DNA of 64,000 nt from Hyalella azteca (lineage: Eukaryota > Arthropoda > Malacostraca > Amphipoda > Hyalellidae): positions 744,001-808,000 of the forward strand of contig NW_025943988.1 in assembly GCF_000764305.2 (NCBI RefSeq), in the 5' to 3' direction. The notes under the pieces are model-generated. The model made no database searches. It had not been told where the DNA came from and was given only the letters and a program-made list of their open reading frames with translations. Numbering within the stretch: position 1 is the first letter of the stretch; each line of letters starts with the position of its first letter. The translations under genes and the position numbers were made by a program. This document shows, piece by piece, positions 11,867 through 23,861 of the stretch.

Positions 11867-12254
11867 TCATTAAAAATTTTCTACGTCACCTAGTGCATTG
11901 TGCAGGTACTCAGTTACATTATTCTTCACGCCTAAATTTCTGTTGTTGATATTATATAATCAAGCTAAATTTCAGTTCATTTATGTCTAATTTTAGTTTT
12001 ATTTTATAAAAAATTTCAACAAACAGAGGCCTGGAGCCCATAAAGTTAAGCAAGATATTACAAAGTATCTCTTTCTCTGTGTTCTCGGACAATATTAGCA
12101 GTAACAATTTTGACCATAAGAACTTGACTTTTCTTCTCGACTTGCTGATTAAAAATTAATTCAAATTTAATTTCTGAGCCAACGCTATTCTTGCCCCGCA
12201 TTTAGAACTAAGTACACGGTCTTCATCATTTCTTGTTATTTTCAAGGGGAAGAA

Positions 12255-12480
12255 ATTAATCCCCAAGACGAAGTGGCCTCAGGGGGAACTTGTCAGAGCA
12301 GCCCATCCTTTGCTGCTTAACTTTTCCCATGTAATTAAAGCTTTCGCTTATGAACGGCCCCCAGAGAAGCAAGAATGCCAGCAAAAACTGTGAAGACTCC
12401 AGCAAATGAATTATCGTGGCGTTAAGCCGGCCACCACTAATCTAATCTAATCTAATTTAATTTAATCAGTCGTTATTTTT
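12255..12480 (+). mobile_element. Possible 3' end of a retroposon with (CTAAT)n tail
   Basis: A block of higher G+C (about 12260-12440) ends in a pentanucleotide run based on CTAAT (12440-12470). A unique segment ending in a short tandem tail is typical of LINE or SINE 3' ends, and the LINE relic near 47.8 kb ends in a comparable ATTCT run. No protein similarity was recognised in the block, so the call rests on architecture only. Confidence 0.3.
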
Positions 12481-12484
12481 TTCT

Positions 12485-15400
12485 GTTAAGCACTAACTTA
12501 GAAGCCATTATTATTCATGTTCACATTTTTATTTCGAACTACTAATCGATCCACGTTTAGAGGCAACCTTCTTCACGATGCATTTAATTAATAACAATTA
12601 ATTAATTAATTTCACATCTAAATTACATCATTACTCAATTACATTCATTGATTTAAATGAGAGTCTGTATTTTCTCATTTTCCCTGAATCAACTCATTTT
12701 CATGCGTCCGTCTCTTAAATCAACCTGCTTACCGATCAGACTTTTTCCTTCCCTTGACTTTTACGCCGGTAATAAATTCATTGCTAAAATTTATTAAACC
12801 TCAGAATTTTATTTCCTTCTACCTCGACTAAGTTTTTATGACTTAAGGCGCCCCAAAATTTTCATATCGTCCAAAGATTAAGATTTTCGTACAAATTTAA
12901 TGCCGTAGTGCGACGAATAGACCTCTAGACTGTGAAGGGGTGTGGGCGGTCGGAGTTGACCTCTACAGGGTTCGCCGCACTTTCATAATATCCATAAACC
13001 TTTTAAATACAATTCGAAGCAACGTGACGCAATGAAGCATGTTAGAAAATATGACTTCGCCAAATTATTTTAGAAACTAAAGGGCGAATTACTTTGAGAT
13101 TAATTTGTAGCACTATGTGAAAGCAAGACGCATAATTTAAGTTACGGCAACTATAATAATAATAATAGTTTAGGTTTAAACTTCTTAATTAGTCAATGCC
13201 GACCGACTATATATTGATTTACAATTAAATAACTGATCTTCTTAAGGCATGAATGTTTCACAGAGTTTGAAGAAAATTCAGTGTTTCAAAATATTTTCAA
13301 AAAATTTATTGTGTTAAATTAGAATCAATATAATAAAGACAAGGATCAGAAATCTAGCAATTAAATAATAAATTAGCTATCAATAACTTATAATAAGTAT
13401 TTATTTATTTATATTTTCTGTTCACCTACAAACTGAGAGTAAACAAATATAATTAAAAATTTTGCGGATGTGTAGAAAGAATATTCTAAATCGATTAAAT
13501 CGATTATTGACTACAACCTGTATTGACAATTTGTTTTATTATCTTTTTGCCGAATGGCTGATCGTTTTTATAACATTGTAGATCATTTATATACCGAGAC
13601 TAACAGCATTCGGCAGTTGTTCAAACATCAGAACCATATTTTTACTGGCAAGCAATAATATTTCTTTATGCATTTTGGTGCGCCCTTGCCTTGATTCTGA
13701 AAGATCGCGTAATGTTTGCTCATTAGCAAAACACAAACAATTCTGTGCATCAATTGTAGTTAGGTTTATTTTTTCTCACAGGTCACACAATACCACTATG
13801 TATGATTATAGAAGAAGCTAACTTAACAAAAAAAGTTAAAATATTTTCGAAATGCCGCTGTCCTCATGATTGGTAACACAATATATAATTACAATAATAC
13901 TCCCACAAAATTAGTTATAAAAATAACTTATATTGAACAAACGATTTTCAAGGACTCCTTAACTCGGATCCAACCACCTTAAATTGGTACAGAGTTTTCA
14001 TTCTACCGTATGCGGAAACTCTCTAAATAGAGCCGCGAGTTACGGGAACTTCTAGTGACTTTATTAGGGCTCATTTAAAAGGACTTTTCCAACTTCAGAA
14101 AATCCTTGCCAAAAATCAAGCAGAAAACTTAGTTCACCAATAACCAGAGAAAAGGCTTCCGATCGAACGAAACTTTTTCACGCGGCAGACACCTTGTTTT
14201 GCACTGCGTCCAGGAGCGTCCGCAAAACTCTGTTGTAAATATTTTTTGGTGCTTTAAATTGTAATGAGTTTCTGGTTCCGTTGAATTCTCGGCCGATAAG
14301 ACTAGAAAATTCTGATTTATTTAGAACAAATGTGGAAAAAAAACTTCGCTTTGAGTACGTTGACAATAAAACAACACAATTATAAATGAAAAATCATTTC
14401 GTGAAAATTTCAAGCTTAAATAAATACGATTTAAGAAAATTCATTGAATTATAACAATCAATTTTGATCCTACGAAAGTCAGCGAACGAGCACTATTTTG
14501 AAGCTTGAAAAAATCACTCATATTCCTGCCCTAACTTTGAGATCGAGGTAGGTCAAAAAAAATGATTTTTCACAACTACTCAAAAAACTGATAAATGCAC
14601 CCGCGATCCAGTTGTTGGGCTAAATTAGGAATATTTTTACAAAGTTTCTGGATCAGATGCAATCTAATTTCGGTTCACCAACCAATTAATGGGAAGCTGA
14701 GAGGTTTAGATGCTTTTTTCTGTCTCCAAGGAGAATCAGAAAGAAAGCGATCGTTCCTTAATTTATTTGTTCAATAGATAGAAAGGAAAAAACAGCAACC
14801 CTCACGCCAGCCAAAGACTTGGAAGGCGGAATGCAATTAGGGTAGAATTAATGCAAGGGACCCTGGCAACGACATAAAGAAAGCTGGACATAAAATGAAC
14901 GTAATTCCTATTCCAGGAATACTAGCGCAAACGTTTGGATGGGAAAAACTGTCCAGAGTCTTAGCGGAGCCCCACAGAAGCGGCTTTTTAAACATATGAG
15001 AATGCTCCATATTAATATTTATTTTCTATTGACAAAAAATATTTTCTAATGTACTGAATTGTTATAGATGAAACGCAAAGCGCAACATTCTAATGAGTAA
15101 TTAAAATGCAAATGATTCTTATTACTAGCTTCTCCACCAGAGATATTGGATATGATCTTGGCAGTGAAAAATATTCGAAGCGACTAAAATTGCTTTAAGA
15201 CGCATTGGCTGAAAATTTTTTACGATTAATAGAATTTTCCTTCAACATGTCTGTTTTGCCGCAGAGTTTGTTGTCCTCCCTCAACTTCTTGAGTGTCAAA
15301 CAAGTAACCTGAAGAAACCATTCAAGTTTTTTGAAGATGTCGTCAAAAGATTTTACTTGTGAGGAATCCGTCACTTTCAAGGGCCAGGCAGATAATGCCT

Positions 15401-18400
15401 ACTTATCGAAATTTACCGACAGGACTTTTAAAGTTTTAGAGTGCCTTAAAAGCAGCCAGAAAAGCGTGCCAAATACTGAACGATCGAACCTTCTGTTGCG
15501 AAGCTCAAGCCCTTGACGGTTCGCGAGAAATTTCGAAGGACTTTAAAAAGCACTGCACAATGGAGTACACTGCACTCTTGCTTCAATGGAGTACACGTAG
15601 ACGGACGTGTCATCGGATTACTGAATACACCGATTATAAAAAGTAAAATACGTGAAACCTGTGTGACATATGTCATCTGACGCATTAATCTGCGGTCTAA
15701 CTTTTACCATGAGATTCACCTTCGGATTTATATGAACAGACCATATATAAAAGAAAAGACGCGTGTAGTCTGTGGTCTACCCGGCCAATATGCCCCGTTG
15801 AACGTGAAATTTACTGTTTGGGAAATATTTTCCTAAGTTTGGTGTACAGCTCTATATTCGTAGCTATTAAACACCAGAACATGAATTCAGCAGTTCAATT
15901 CTACGGGAAACTGAAGAACAATGCTGATGACAATATGAAAAATTATAAAAATCTTTTACTTTTAATTTTGTTATTAATTTTCGTATTTTAGCTCATACTT
16001 CTCCGTATACATAACAACATTGAAACGCGTTCTTTGTTCCGTATTCTCACTCGCCCGTCAAACTTAAGACAGGATTTTTTCATGTAAAAGAAACGTCCAT
16101 CATTTTATCCATTATTTCATCGTTTTAATCACCCTTTAGAATGCGCGTTTGTGTATTTGTTTGAATTAATTCTCAATTCTGGAATTGGGAATTCGCTCTT
16201 CATCATTTACCGGCCCTGCTATTGAGCGGATAACGCTGCAATTCGTTCGGAGTAAGAACGATACGTCTGATAACACACAGAATTGCAAACGAACTTCATT
16301 TAAAAATGAAAATGCAATTTTTTGTTGATTTTAGTGAATGTAGCTAATTCTTTCTAAGATAAAATTCATTTACTTTCCGTTTACAGAACGATGAATAAAT
16401 TTTTCAAACAGGGCATTTACGAGTTTCTCTTTCTTTCTTGTTCTTTTTATCCTGATATCAATTGAAGGTTGATTGTTCACCGTTCAACAATAATTAAATC
16501 GGTACTCCGTTTGACTTCTGATTTGATTGCTATAACATTGAAATATTTTCAATCAATATCGGTCAAAATGTATATCAACCAGACTTAATATGAGAGTTTA
16601 GTTTGTTCGTACGCGAAATGAAAACCCAGAATGGCAAAGAAGTAGGAATTTGCTTATAGACTTCGAAATTAGAATCTTTTTCATTGGCTTACTTATTGTA
16701 TTGAATGAAATTTTAGGCTGATCAAGAATATTCTATAGAGAGCAACGCCAGGATAATCTCTTTTTTATATTGATAATCAGTCAATCAATTTCCATTTATT
16801 TCATAAAAATGACTCAATTTTTATGAAATATGAAGAATTAATTACTTGGCAATTTATTAGATACAAATTATTGAAAAAATTGTCAATTTGCACGGTGTTT
16901 GCAGCTTGAGGGCGATTTTTTTTAATTTAATACATTTATCTAGCTCATTGTCTTTCAACACTTCCGCAATTTTTTATTGTCGTCACCAATTAATTTGAAA
17001 ACCAGAAATCCATTTCATGAAGATTAATATACATTTTTTTCTACATTTCGGTAAAAACATAATAAAGAAGTTTTCTCAAAAAAAAAAGATGGCTCGCATG
17101 AGCTTTTAGTAAGCACATTGAAAGAATCTTTTTGCATTATAGTATAAAAACTCAACCTCCAAACGAATTCTCAAGTTTACACTTACGGAAAATCGACACA
17201 ACTCAATTTTTGTTGTGGTAGTGAGTGTAATTTAGAAGTTGTCTGCAAATGAGAGAAATTGTCTCGGTGGCGATTTCAGTAGAATTCAAAATGGTGATTT
17301 TCAGTGTTGCAGATAAGGCGAATTTTCTGACGCTCGTTTCTTTTGTGGACCGGAATGAGATTACGTTCGGGGAGAGGTTGGCTCCGCAACAAAAGCGTGC
17401 TTCGCTTCTTACGAGCTGCACTCAACTACGGTCGACATAAAACATGTTTACCATGGATGACGTTGGAGCATCGTTACTCAAATATACAGGGGGTAAATCT
17501 AACCATATTTTGAAAAGACTCAATGTCGATCTTCCTACGTACCATTATATTTATATGAAATACATGATTATCGTCAACCATATTTGAAAGCAATTCATCA
17601 TAAAATTCTTGTCAAATTATTCTGTCGGCAACCATATTTAAAAATGATTTTATTAATGATGGCAAGCCATGGATTAGTAACAGAAATCGCTGACGGAGAA
17701 GACATGATCGTTATCTCGAAATTATTTTATTAAGCTTACTGTCAGCCAGCCTTGACGCTTTGCTTTGATAATATTCGGTTTCTTGAGGAACATAATTTTA
17801 TGGTCTTAACTCTGTCCACGATTCGCTATAACATTGCAATATTCAAAAATGTAATGATTAATTTAATTTTTAATTTAGTATATTTTTCGTGACTTTTCTA
17901 CATTGTGAACAACATTGAAAATAAAAATTCAATATTTTGCTCACAGGTTACGCAAAGTCATTCATGAGAGCGGCTTCTACTAATTCTACCTACACAGGAG
18001 GTGAAACACTTATATTCAAATACTATAAGAAGTAATTTGTGTACAAATGATCATGTGTCACCAGCTTCACTGTAAATTTTCACTTTAACGATCTCGTAAA
18101 CTAGTCTGATAAGCGAAGGCCGAATAACGATTTGTAAACAAACTCGAGCAATGCCGGACGTTAACACGACAGCCGGCAAACTGAGACCCAACATCACCAG
18201 AGAAATGTTTCCTTTGTGAATAAAATTCGGCTTGTCATTTGCGCCTTTTATCATCCTTGTAGGCATCCGTAAATAAAACTACATTTCAATATATTTACGT
18301 TTCTTTTTCAAATGATTTAAACCGAGACAACCATGATGTCTTTTCTTGCTCGAACAAAGCGGTTTCTTGATCTGTCATGAGTCACTGAAAATGTCGGATC

Positions 18401-19680
18401 ATTTTTAAAGCTCTAAAATGCGTTATTTCAAAGCACACACATTGTTAAATCCCAGAAATCATCAAACCTTTGTTTATGTGCTATTCACTTAACCGCATCA
18501 AAGCTGGCGTGGTGAAATCTAGTTTCGGTATCCGGAGTAAAAACTCATAAGTTCTACAAAAAGAATTGAACAATGGAAGAAAAGAACCTGCTATAGTTGC
18601 GTTGAATTAGATCGTCGATCAGAATTAAATTCGGAACAGAAAAATCAGAATAATATTGTTTTTATAGGGTGATCGGTAAAATTTATGTGAACTAAAACTT
18701 TTTACATGCTCCATTATTTTTTTCGACCCCATTTTCCATTGAAAACCTCATTTTCCGTTATTAACATTTCCCGTTAATAATGAATTCAGGTGCACAGGTT
18801 TTAAGATCAATATATTTGCATGTTCAAGATCCAACAAGGAAAGCGCTATTCAATGAAACCATAAGAGAAAATTCCAGACGCAGTTCAGCATTAATGCATA
18901 GCTGGATGACCTGCGGCCATCAAGCTCTGTACTAAAACATTAAAGCATCGCAGGATCGGTCGTTCTTGCCCCATGTCATGACTAGGGCTCACTAAACCTA
19001 AAGAAATTGCACCTTGAATGCTGAGGAATCACGGCCAAGGAAGGGCTCTTTTCCTTGTACTTATATGTAAACTACCGCCTTAGTTAGTGCTCTTCAAAAC
19101 TTGAAGTATGTTCTCCACCTATTAATGAAATCTTTATTATTTTGCATGCAGGAAGATAAATTTGTATAAGGAAATTGAACTTTAGCTTGCGTTCAAGGCT
19201 TCAAGCTGCTGTATGATCATTGCTCATATTTTGAGCATATTTTTATTCACGTTCCATACCTTTTCAGCCTCTATAATTAGTGATGAAACCCTGCAAACTC
19301 AGCCACGTGGAGTGACTAAGATTCATCGCTTAGAACTGCGTAGTGTTGTTGAACTAAGATGATGGCCGCAGTATTCATTCAATTTGTGGGGCTTCACAAA
19401 CTGTCAGAAGTCTTAATTTAGTTCTTGATATCAATTTACATAGTTAACAAGACTGTTAGCATGTCTTGTATTTCAGTTATGCACTGCCGGCAAAACTTAA
19501 GACGTCAAAGCAGAAATGCATATTATTTTAGTACATTTAGTTTCTTATCTACAGGTAGCACATATGCCTCACATGCTAAAATTCAATAAAGACTCCTTGA
19601 ATAATATATTATTCATTCGCCTTCGAGTTATTTGAAAATGAGTAATTAGAATTAGTTCTCCTGTATTACTTATATTGACG
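12485..19680. other. Long AT-rich stretch, no supported gene
   Basis: Seven kilobases without a convincing gene. Short frames include a plus-strand one at 15337-15516 starting MSSKDFTCEESVTFKG and a plus-strand one at 17249-17440. Neither has a recognisable domain, and the frames opposite them are shadows. An ATA/AAT-rich microsatellite lies near 13155-13170. Confidence 0.45.
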
Positions 19681-19682
19681 CT

Positions 19683-19686
19683 TTAA
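19683..19686 (+). other. TTAA target-site duplication, left
   Basis: TTAA directly precedes the terminal repeat CCCTTTTCAGC of the piggyBac element and matches the TTAA at its right end. piggyBac elements insert at and duplicate TTAA. Confidence 0.9.
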
Positions 19687-19695
19687 CCCTTTTCA

Positions 19696-19718
19696 GCTCA
19701 GTGGTACATATATGGTAC
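19696..19718 (+). repeat. piggyBac subterminal repeat, left
   Basis: GCTCAGTGGTACATATATGG, partly overlapping the terminal repeat. An almost identical copy in the same orientation is at 21417-21439, and a diverged inverted copy is at 20063-20085. Such motifs are plausible transposase-binding sites; that role is inferred. Confidence 0.75.
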
Positions 19719-20062
19719 TTTAAACAGCATGATATAATATTGCATCATACATCGCTCTTGGTTGAGACAAGCCTGAACAAGTGTACTGGAAATGCACACC
19801 AAACTTGCCACAACATGTTCATATGAGTACAACCCCTTAAGCCTGCCAGTTTGTGCTCTGCTGTCACGTTGAAAATAGGTGTCGCTGTGCTCTGCCAAAA
19901 ATAATGGCTTCTAGGGGAAAGTAAGTATATTTTGTACATTTCTTTGAGAACCAGGTTCTTTTGGTAACTGCATATGTTGAACAAGTAATAAACTGATCTC
20001 TCCAGTTAACTTTTACATTTGTCTAATGCATTATTTTTTCTGGATATCGTTTTATATTTGCT

Positions 20063-20085
20063 GTGCCATATATGGTTCGCTGAGC
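20063..20085 (-). repeat. Inverted internal copy of the subterminal motif
   Basis: On the minus strand it reads GCTCAGCGAACCATATATGG, matching the subterminal repeats at about 16 of 20 positions. It lies about 100 bp before the transposase reading frame, where it could also act as a promoter-proximal site. That is speculative. Confidence 0.55.
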
Positions 20086-20183
20086 TAATGCAGGTACATT
20101 TTTCTGAGTACACATATTTACGAATATCAAAATTCTAGCATGTTCTAAATCCATTTTAGGTTTCATATTTCAGATTCCTGACT

Positions 20184-21047
20184 ATGCACGAGATATTAGG
20201 TATATTAGAAGAAGATGAGAGCCATGCAGACGTTTATATTGAGCCTAATGATCCCGGCCTATTGACTGATGAAGACTCTGCTGATGAAGTGGATAGTGAT
20301 AGTGGATTGATAGATAATTTGTCCGGCAGACAACTGACTGGTAATGCTGAAGCTGTATTCAATGACGGACGACGTACGACTGAAGATGATTGTGAAGATC
20401 AACTGAGTGGCAATGATGAAGCTTTTTTCCACAACGAACGTAGTACTACTGAAGATGATGGTGAGGCTCATGATTCTTCGCCTATCAATAACTATAAGAC
20501 TCCAAAATGTAGTCTTGGCACTTCACTCACACCTGGTGACCGCATATTTCCTGAGGCAAATTATGCAAAATATAGAGATTTTACTCCGGTTGAACTTTTT
20601 GAACTATTTTTTGATGATGATGTGTGGAATTTGCTAGTGGATCAGACAATTGTCTATGCAACTTTCAAAGGTGAAACAGATTTCTTGGTAAGCAAAGATG
20701 AAATGAAAGTGTTCCTTGGAATTTTGATAGTGTCTGGTATCGTTCCTTTATCTTCTCGGAGGATGTTTTTGGAGAAATTCATCTGTGACAAGAAATGAAG
20801 CTGTCTCTCAGACTATGAGAAGAAGAAGCTTTGAAAGGAGCTGGGAGACCGCCATCCTACTCAACAAAGGGTGACAAACGATTGAGATGATATTCGTTTT
20901 GATGGAATAAAACATTATTTTGCAGAAACACAAGACAACAAAAGAAGATGTGCTGGAGAAGGATGTAAGATAAGACCTTTCGTTCAGTGTTGCAATTGTA
21001 ATGCAGGCCTCTGCTTGGCATGTAATCTTCCATTTCATACCAAATAA
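20184..21047 (+). pseudogene. Decayed piggyBac transposase, core deleted
   Basis: In an intact piggyBac this protein cuts and joins the element at TTAA using an RNase H-like Asp triad. Here 204 codons from ATG 20184 remain open: an N-terminal acidic region with the family-typical DPGLLTDEDSADE and LIDNLSGRQL, a duplicated acidic segment (TTEDD twice), then the start of the domain (TPGDRIFPE, FFDDDVWNLLVDQT). The frame ends at 20798. Homology goes on in other frames: RNEAVSQTMRRR (20791), GRPPSYSTKGDKR (about 20843), then, after TGA 20883, DDIRFDGIKHYF and a C-terminal finger with CAGEGC, CCNCNAGLCLAC and FH, ending at TAA 21047. About 300 residues, including all catalytic aspartates, are missing between about 20815 and 20835. 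At least three frame changes are present, so it cannot make an active enzyme. Confidence 0.9.
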
Positions 21048-21416
21048 TGATATGTTCTGAGTAATTACATTCTGATCAATATCTCGCTTTTTACCTTTTA
21101 CATGTAAAAGGTAAAAATACAACTTAAAGTATTATGTATTTGAACACAATTTGATACTCGAAATAATGTGCTTGAACACAATGTAATGCTAATTAGAAAA
21201 TTTGTAGTTCACACGATGGATCAAATATTTGTTTTGGTTTCGCCATTTTACAGTATTTGGAATAATATTGCAAAAAAATATTGAAGACGTTATGTTTTGT
21301 TAATTTTAAATTTGCAATATCCTAAAACTGTAATATAACATGTCAATTTACAAATATATAAGTGCATTTCAGACACGGTTGTTTTTTCTTTCAACAAAAA
21401 AAATGTACTTGGATAT

Positions 21417-21439
21417 GCTCAGTGGTACATATATGGCAC
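21417..21439 (+). repeat. piggyBac subterminal repeat, right
   Basis: GCTCAGTGGTACATATATGG again, in the same (direct) orientation as the left copy, about 130 bp in from the right end, so the two ends are not symmetrical. Confidence 0.75.
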
Positions 21440-21571
21440 ATCGTATTCTAGCAATACTATTGTAGAGAAAAGCAAACTGAGACGTTTTCCTAATCAATTA
21501 GGTGGAGCCAACACCAAAAATTTGATAAAAAATGAAATTTAAAGAAAAAAAATAATTGGGGCTGAAAAGGG

Positions 21572-21575
21572 TTAA
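21572..21575 (+). other. TTAA target-site duplication, right
   Basis: TTAA immediately after the right terminal repeat; pairs with 19683-19686. Confidence 0.9.
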
Positions 21576-21579
21576 TAGC

Positions 21580-23100
21580 ATCATTGAGTTCGTTAATGAG
21601 TGCCCTAGCAATGAATAGTATTGCCTTTAAATAATTTCAAATATGAAGGTTTGTAAATTTTTTTCATGTAATTATTGATATAAGAAATAAATTTTGGAAT
21701 TATATACATGTTATGTAAAATTAAATCATCAGTGACATCCAAATTGTAAGGGACTTATTGCACTTCCAGCTCTCCTGAAATTTGCTGAGCTCGTATTGAA
21801 GCCTGAGGCCAAAGTCAATAAAGGCGAAGTAAAAATAATGAGACTTTTTATTCAACTGGAGATGCAAAGAAAATAAATAAAATTAATTATCTCAGTTCAT
21901 TCTCTGAATTACGTGAATCGAAACCTCCAAAATTATCTATAAAAGGAGCGCTGTTTCATTGTTGTGTGTGAAGGATAACTGCTCTAAAAAATCTATATTA
22001 TTTCTCAATATTCATAACGAATAAAATATTTATTTTGCTTTTTTAATGCGTAATTTCTGTTACTTAGCTAACTTTTAACTCGTAAGTCAGGTCCATTATT
22101 AGAAAAAAGCATCGTGCGCTAAAAATTAACAACGTTTTCCATTCTGTTCGAATTAGGTATTAATTATAAATGAATTCTAAGATGAATCCTTTTCTAATTT
22201 TGATTTTTGAAACACTTCAATTGATTTCAATTAAACCCTTTTCTAACATGATCACCGAAAAATAAGCCGTTAAATTAAACAACCTAAACAAATTTTACAA
22301 GTTAGTATATTTATTTACAAATTACCCATAAAATTAATTGATAAACTAATAATTCCCTCCTAAATTCGACATCAAAGGCTGGCAAGATCTTAAGTGAATT
22401 CATTAAACAGATTACTGATGATAAATTGGAGAAAAATATGCTATATCGCCAATTGACAGCTGTCTTGATATTCGCATTTTTTAAAGCGCATCGTCAATGA
22501 GATACCCGAATAATTGTGCTCGACATTTGAAGTAGTATTTTTTTTTTAATTTAAAAAAAGAATGACGAATCAAGAATGCATATGAAAATTTCAAGCATAG
22601 ATTTTTTTCGATCCAAACACTTCCAGAGTTTAATTTCCAGCCACAAATAAATAAGTTCTATACAATGTTAGTGATGAGAAAATAGCGAAATGAAAAGATA
22701 ACATTTCAAAGGAAAATTCTGCCCAATAATCTATTTTTTTCAAGACGTTCACCACCAATATTATGCATCGCATTACATCGAATGTGAACGAATTAGAGAT
22801 AAATTTCACCTTCGATATCTGGAGAACAAAAACACATTAGAGAGTTACACGCGTAAAAATGAATGAATCATATGGTCCAAATAACGATGCGCGTTAACAT
22901 CCACAGCACCAACAGAGACCAGCCGTATTACTGATACGCTTCTTTGCCAGGTGAACTGAATCAGGAAGACCCCTTCCTGATTCAGGGCTCCTTGGACAGT
23001 TCCGCTTATTTCTTTGTGTGATTGTTATTGAGTCCCGCTGGGTGTATCCAGGCTACCAGATCTGGAGTCATTGAAATCCCAATACAATTCTTGTTCGCGT
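21580..23100. other. AT-rich DNA, nothing identified
   Basis: No gene, array or mobile-element end was recognised. A short inverted CCTTCCTGATTCAGG-type motif occurs at about 22960-22990. Confidence 0.5.
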
Positions 23101-23113
23101 ACATGACGGGAAT

Positions 23114-23240
23114 ATTACTATTATTATTATTATTATTATTATTAATATTATTGTTATTATACTTATTATTATTATTATTTGTATTATTTTTTTCATTATT
23201 ATCGTTATTATTATTCTATTATTATTATTATTATTATCTC
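23114..23240 (+). repeat. (ATT)n microsatellite, imperfect
   Basis: A run of ATT/TTA triplets with scattered substitutions. The 84-codon plus-strand frame over it (23022-23276) is almost all leucine and tyrosine because of the repeat and should not be treated as a gene. Confidence 0.95.
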
Positions 23241-23861
23241 TTGCATTTTTACTACCTGAAGGTTGTCAAAATGTAAGTATTCTTGAGGAAAAGTTTTGAA
23301 ATCAATTCTATAATAAAAATTTCGATAATGAAGTTCAATTTTAACACCTGATAGATGTGGGACTAAATTTACACCTATTTCAATGATTATGACTAATATT
23401 TACTGTGCATAATTTTGGAGCGAAAATAAGAGCAATCAGTTATGAAATTCTATAACTTCTAGCAGACCAGGTAACAATTCGTATGCTTGATTAAAGAGCT
23501 AAAGTTTCCGAATCTTCCTTAAAAATCGATCATTAAACCCATAATTGCTTACGCACATCTTGAATAAAACAGTAATTCTTTGATCAAGTGTAAAGTTATA
23601 TAATATTTCCCGGGCTACAAAGGATCCTGGTGTGAATATTTCGAGAAAAATATCATAGCAGGGACTTTCAAGCCTGAAACTTTGCTGCAGGTCCGAGTAA
23701 GCAATGAAGAATTCAGCGCTGGTAATTAATTCACACATTCTTGGCCGCAATCCCCGAGGATCTTTTCGTGCCTGAACAACTCGTTGAGAATTTTAGTTGG
23801 TCTGATTAAGTTAAGACTACAAGTTCAGATTTTAATTGATATAGGGCGGCTTGGTGCAAGG

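Larger units (their letters stand above)
19687..21571 (+). mobile_element. Non-autonomous piggyBac-family transposon, 1885 bp
   Basis: Both ends are intact. An 11-bp terminal inverted repeat CCCTTTTCAGC (19687-19697) is mirrored by GCTGAAAAGGG (21561-21571), and TTAA lies on both sides, the family's target signature. Inside is a transposase relic whose N-terminus and C-terminal cysteine-rich finger are both recognisable but whose catalytic core is missing. Copies of a subterminal motif built on CATATATGG lie near both ends and once internally. An autonomous relative would be about 1 kb longer. The element could move only if a transposase were supplied by a relative elsewhere. Closest in type to the piggyBac-derived (PGBD-like) genes of arthropods; the exact subfamily is not determined. 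Confidence 0.93.

Noticed and set aside
15195..15685. Overlapping 60-80 codon frames on both strands
   Set aside because: They overlap each other on opposite strands and none has a recognisable domain or splice border.
23022..23276. 84-codon leucine/tyrosine-rich frame
   Set aside because: It is the translation of an ATT microsatellite.
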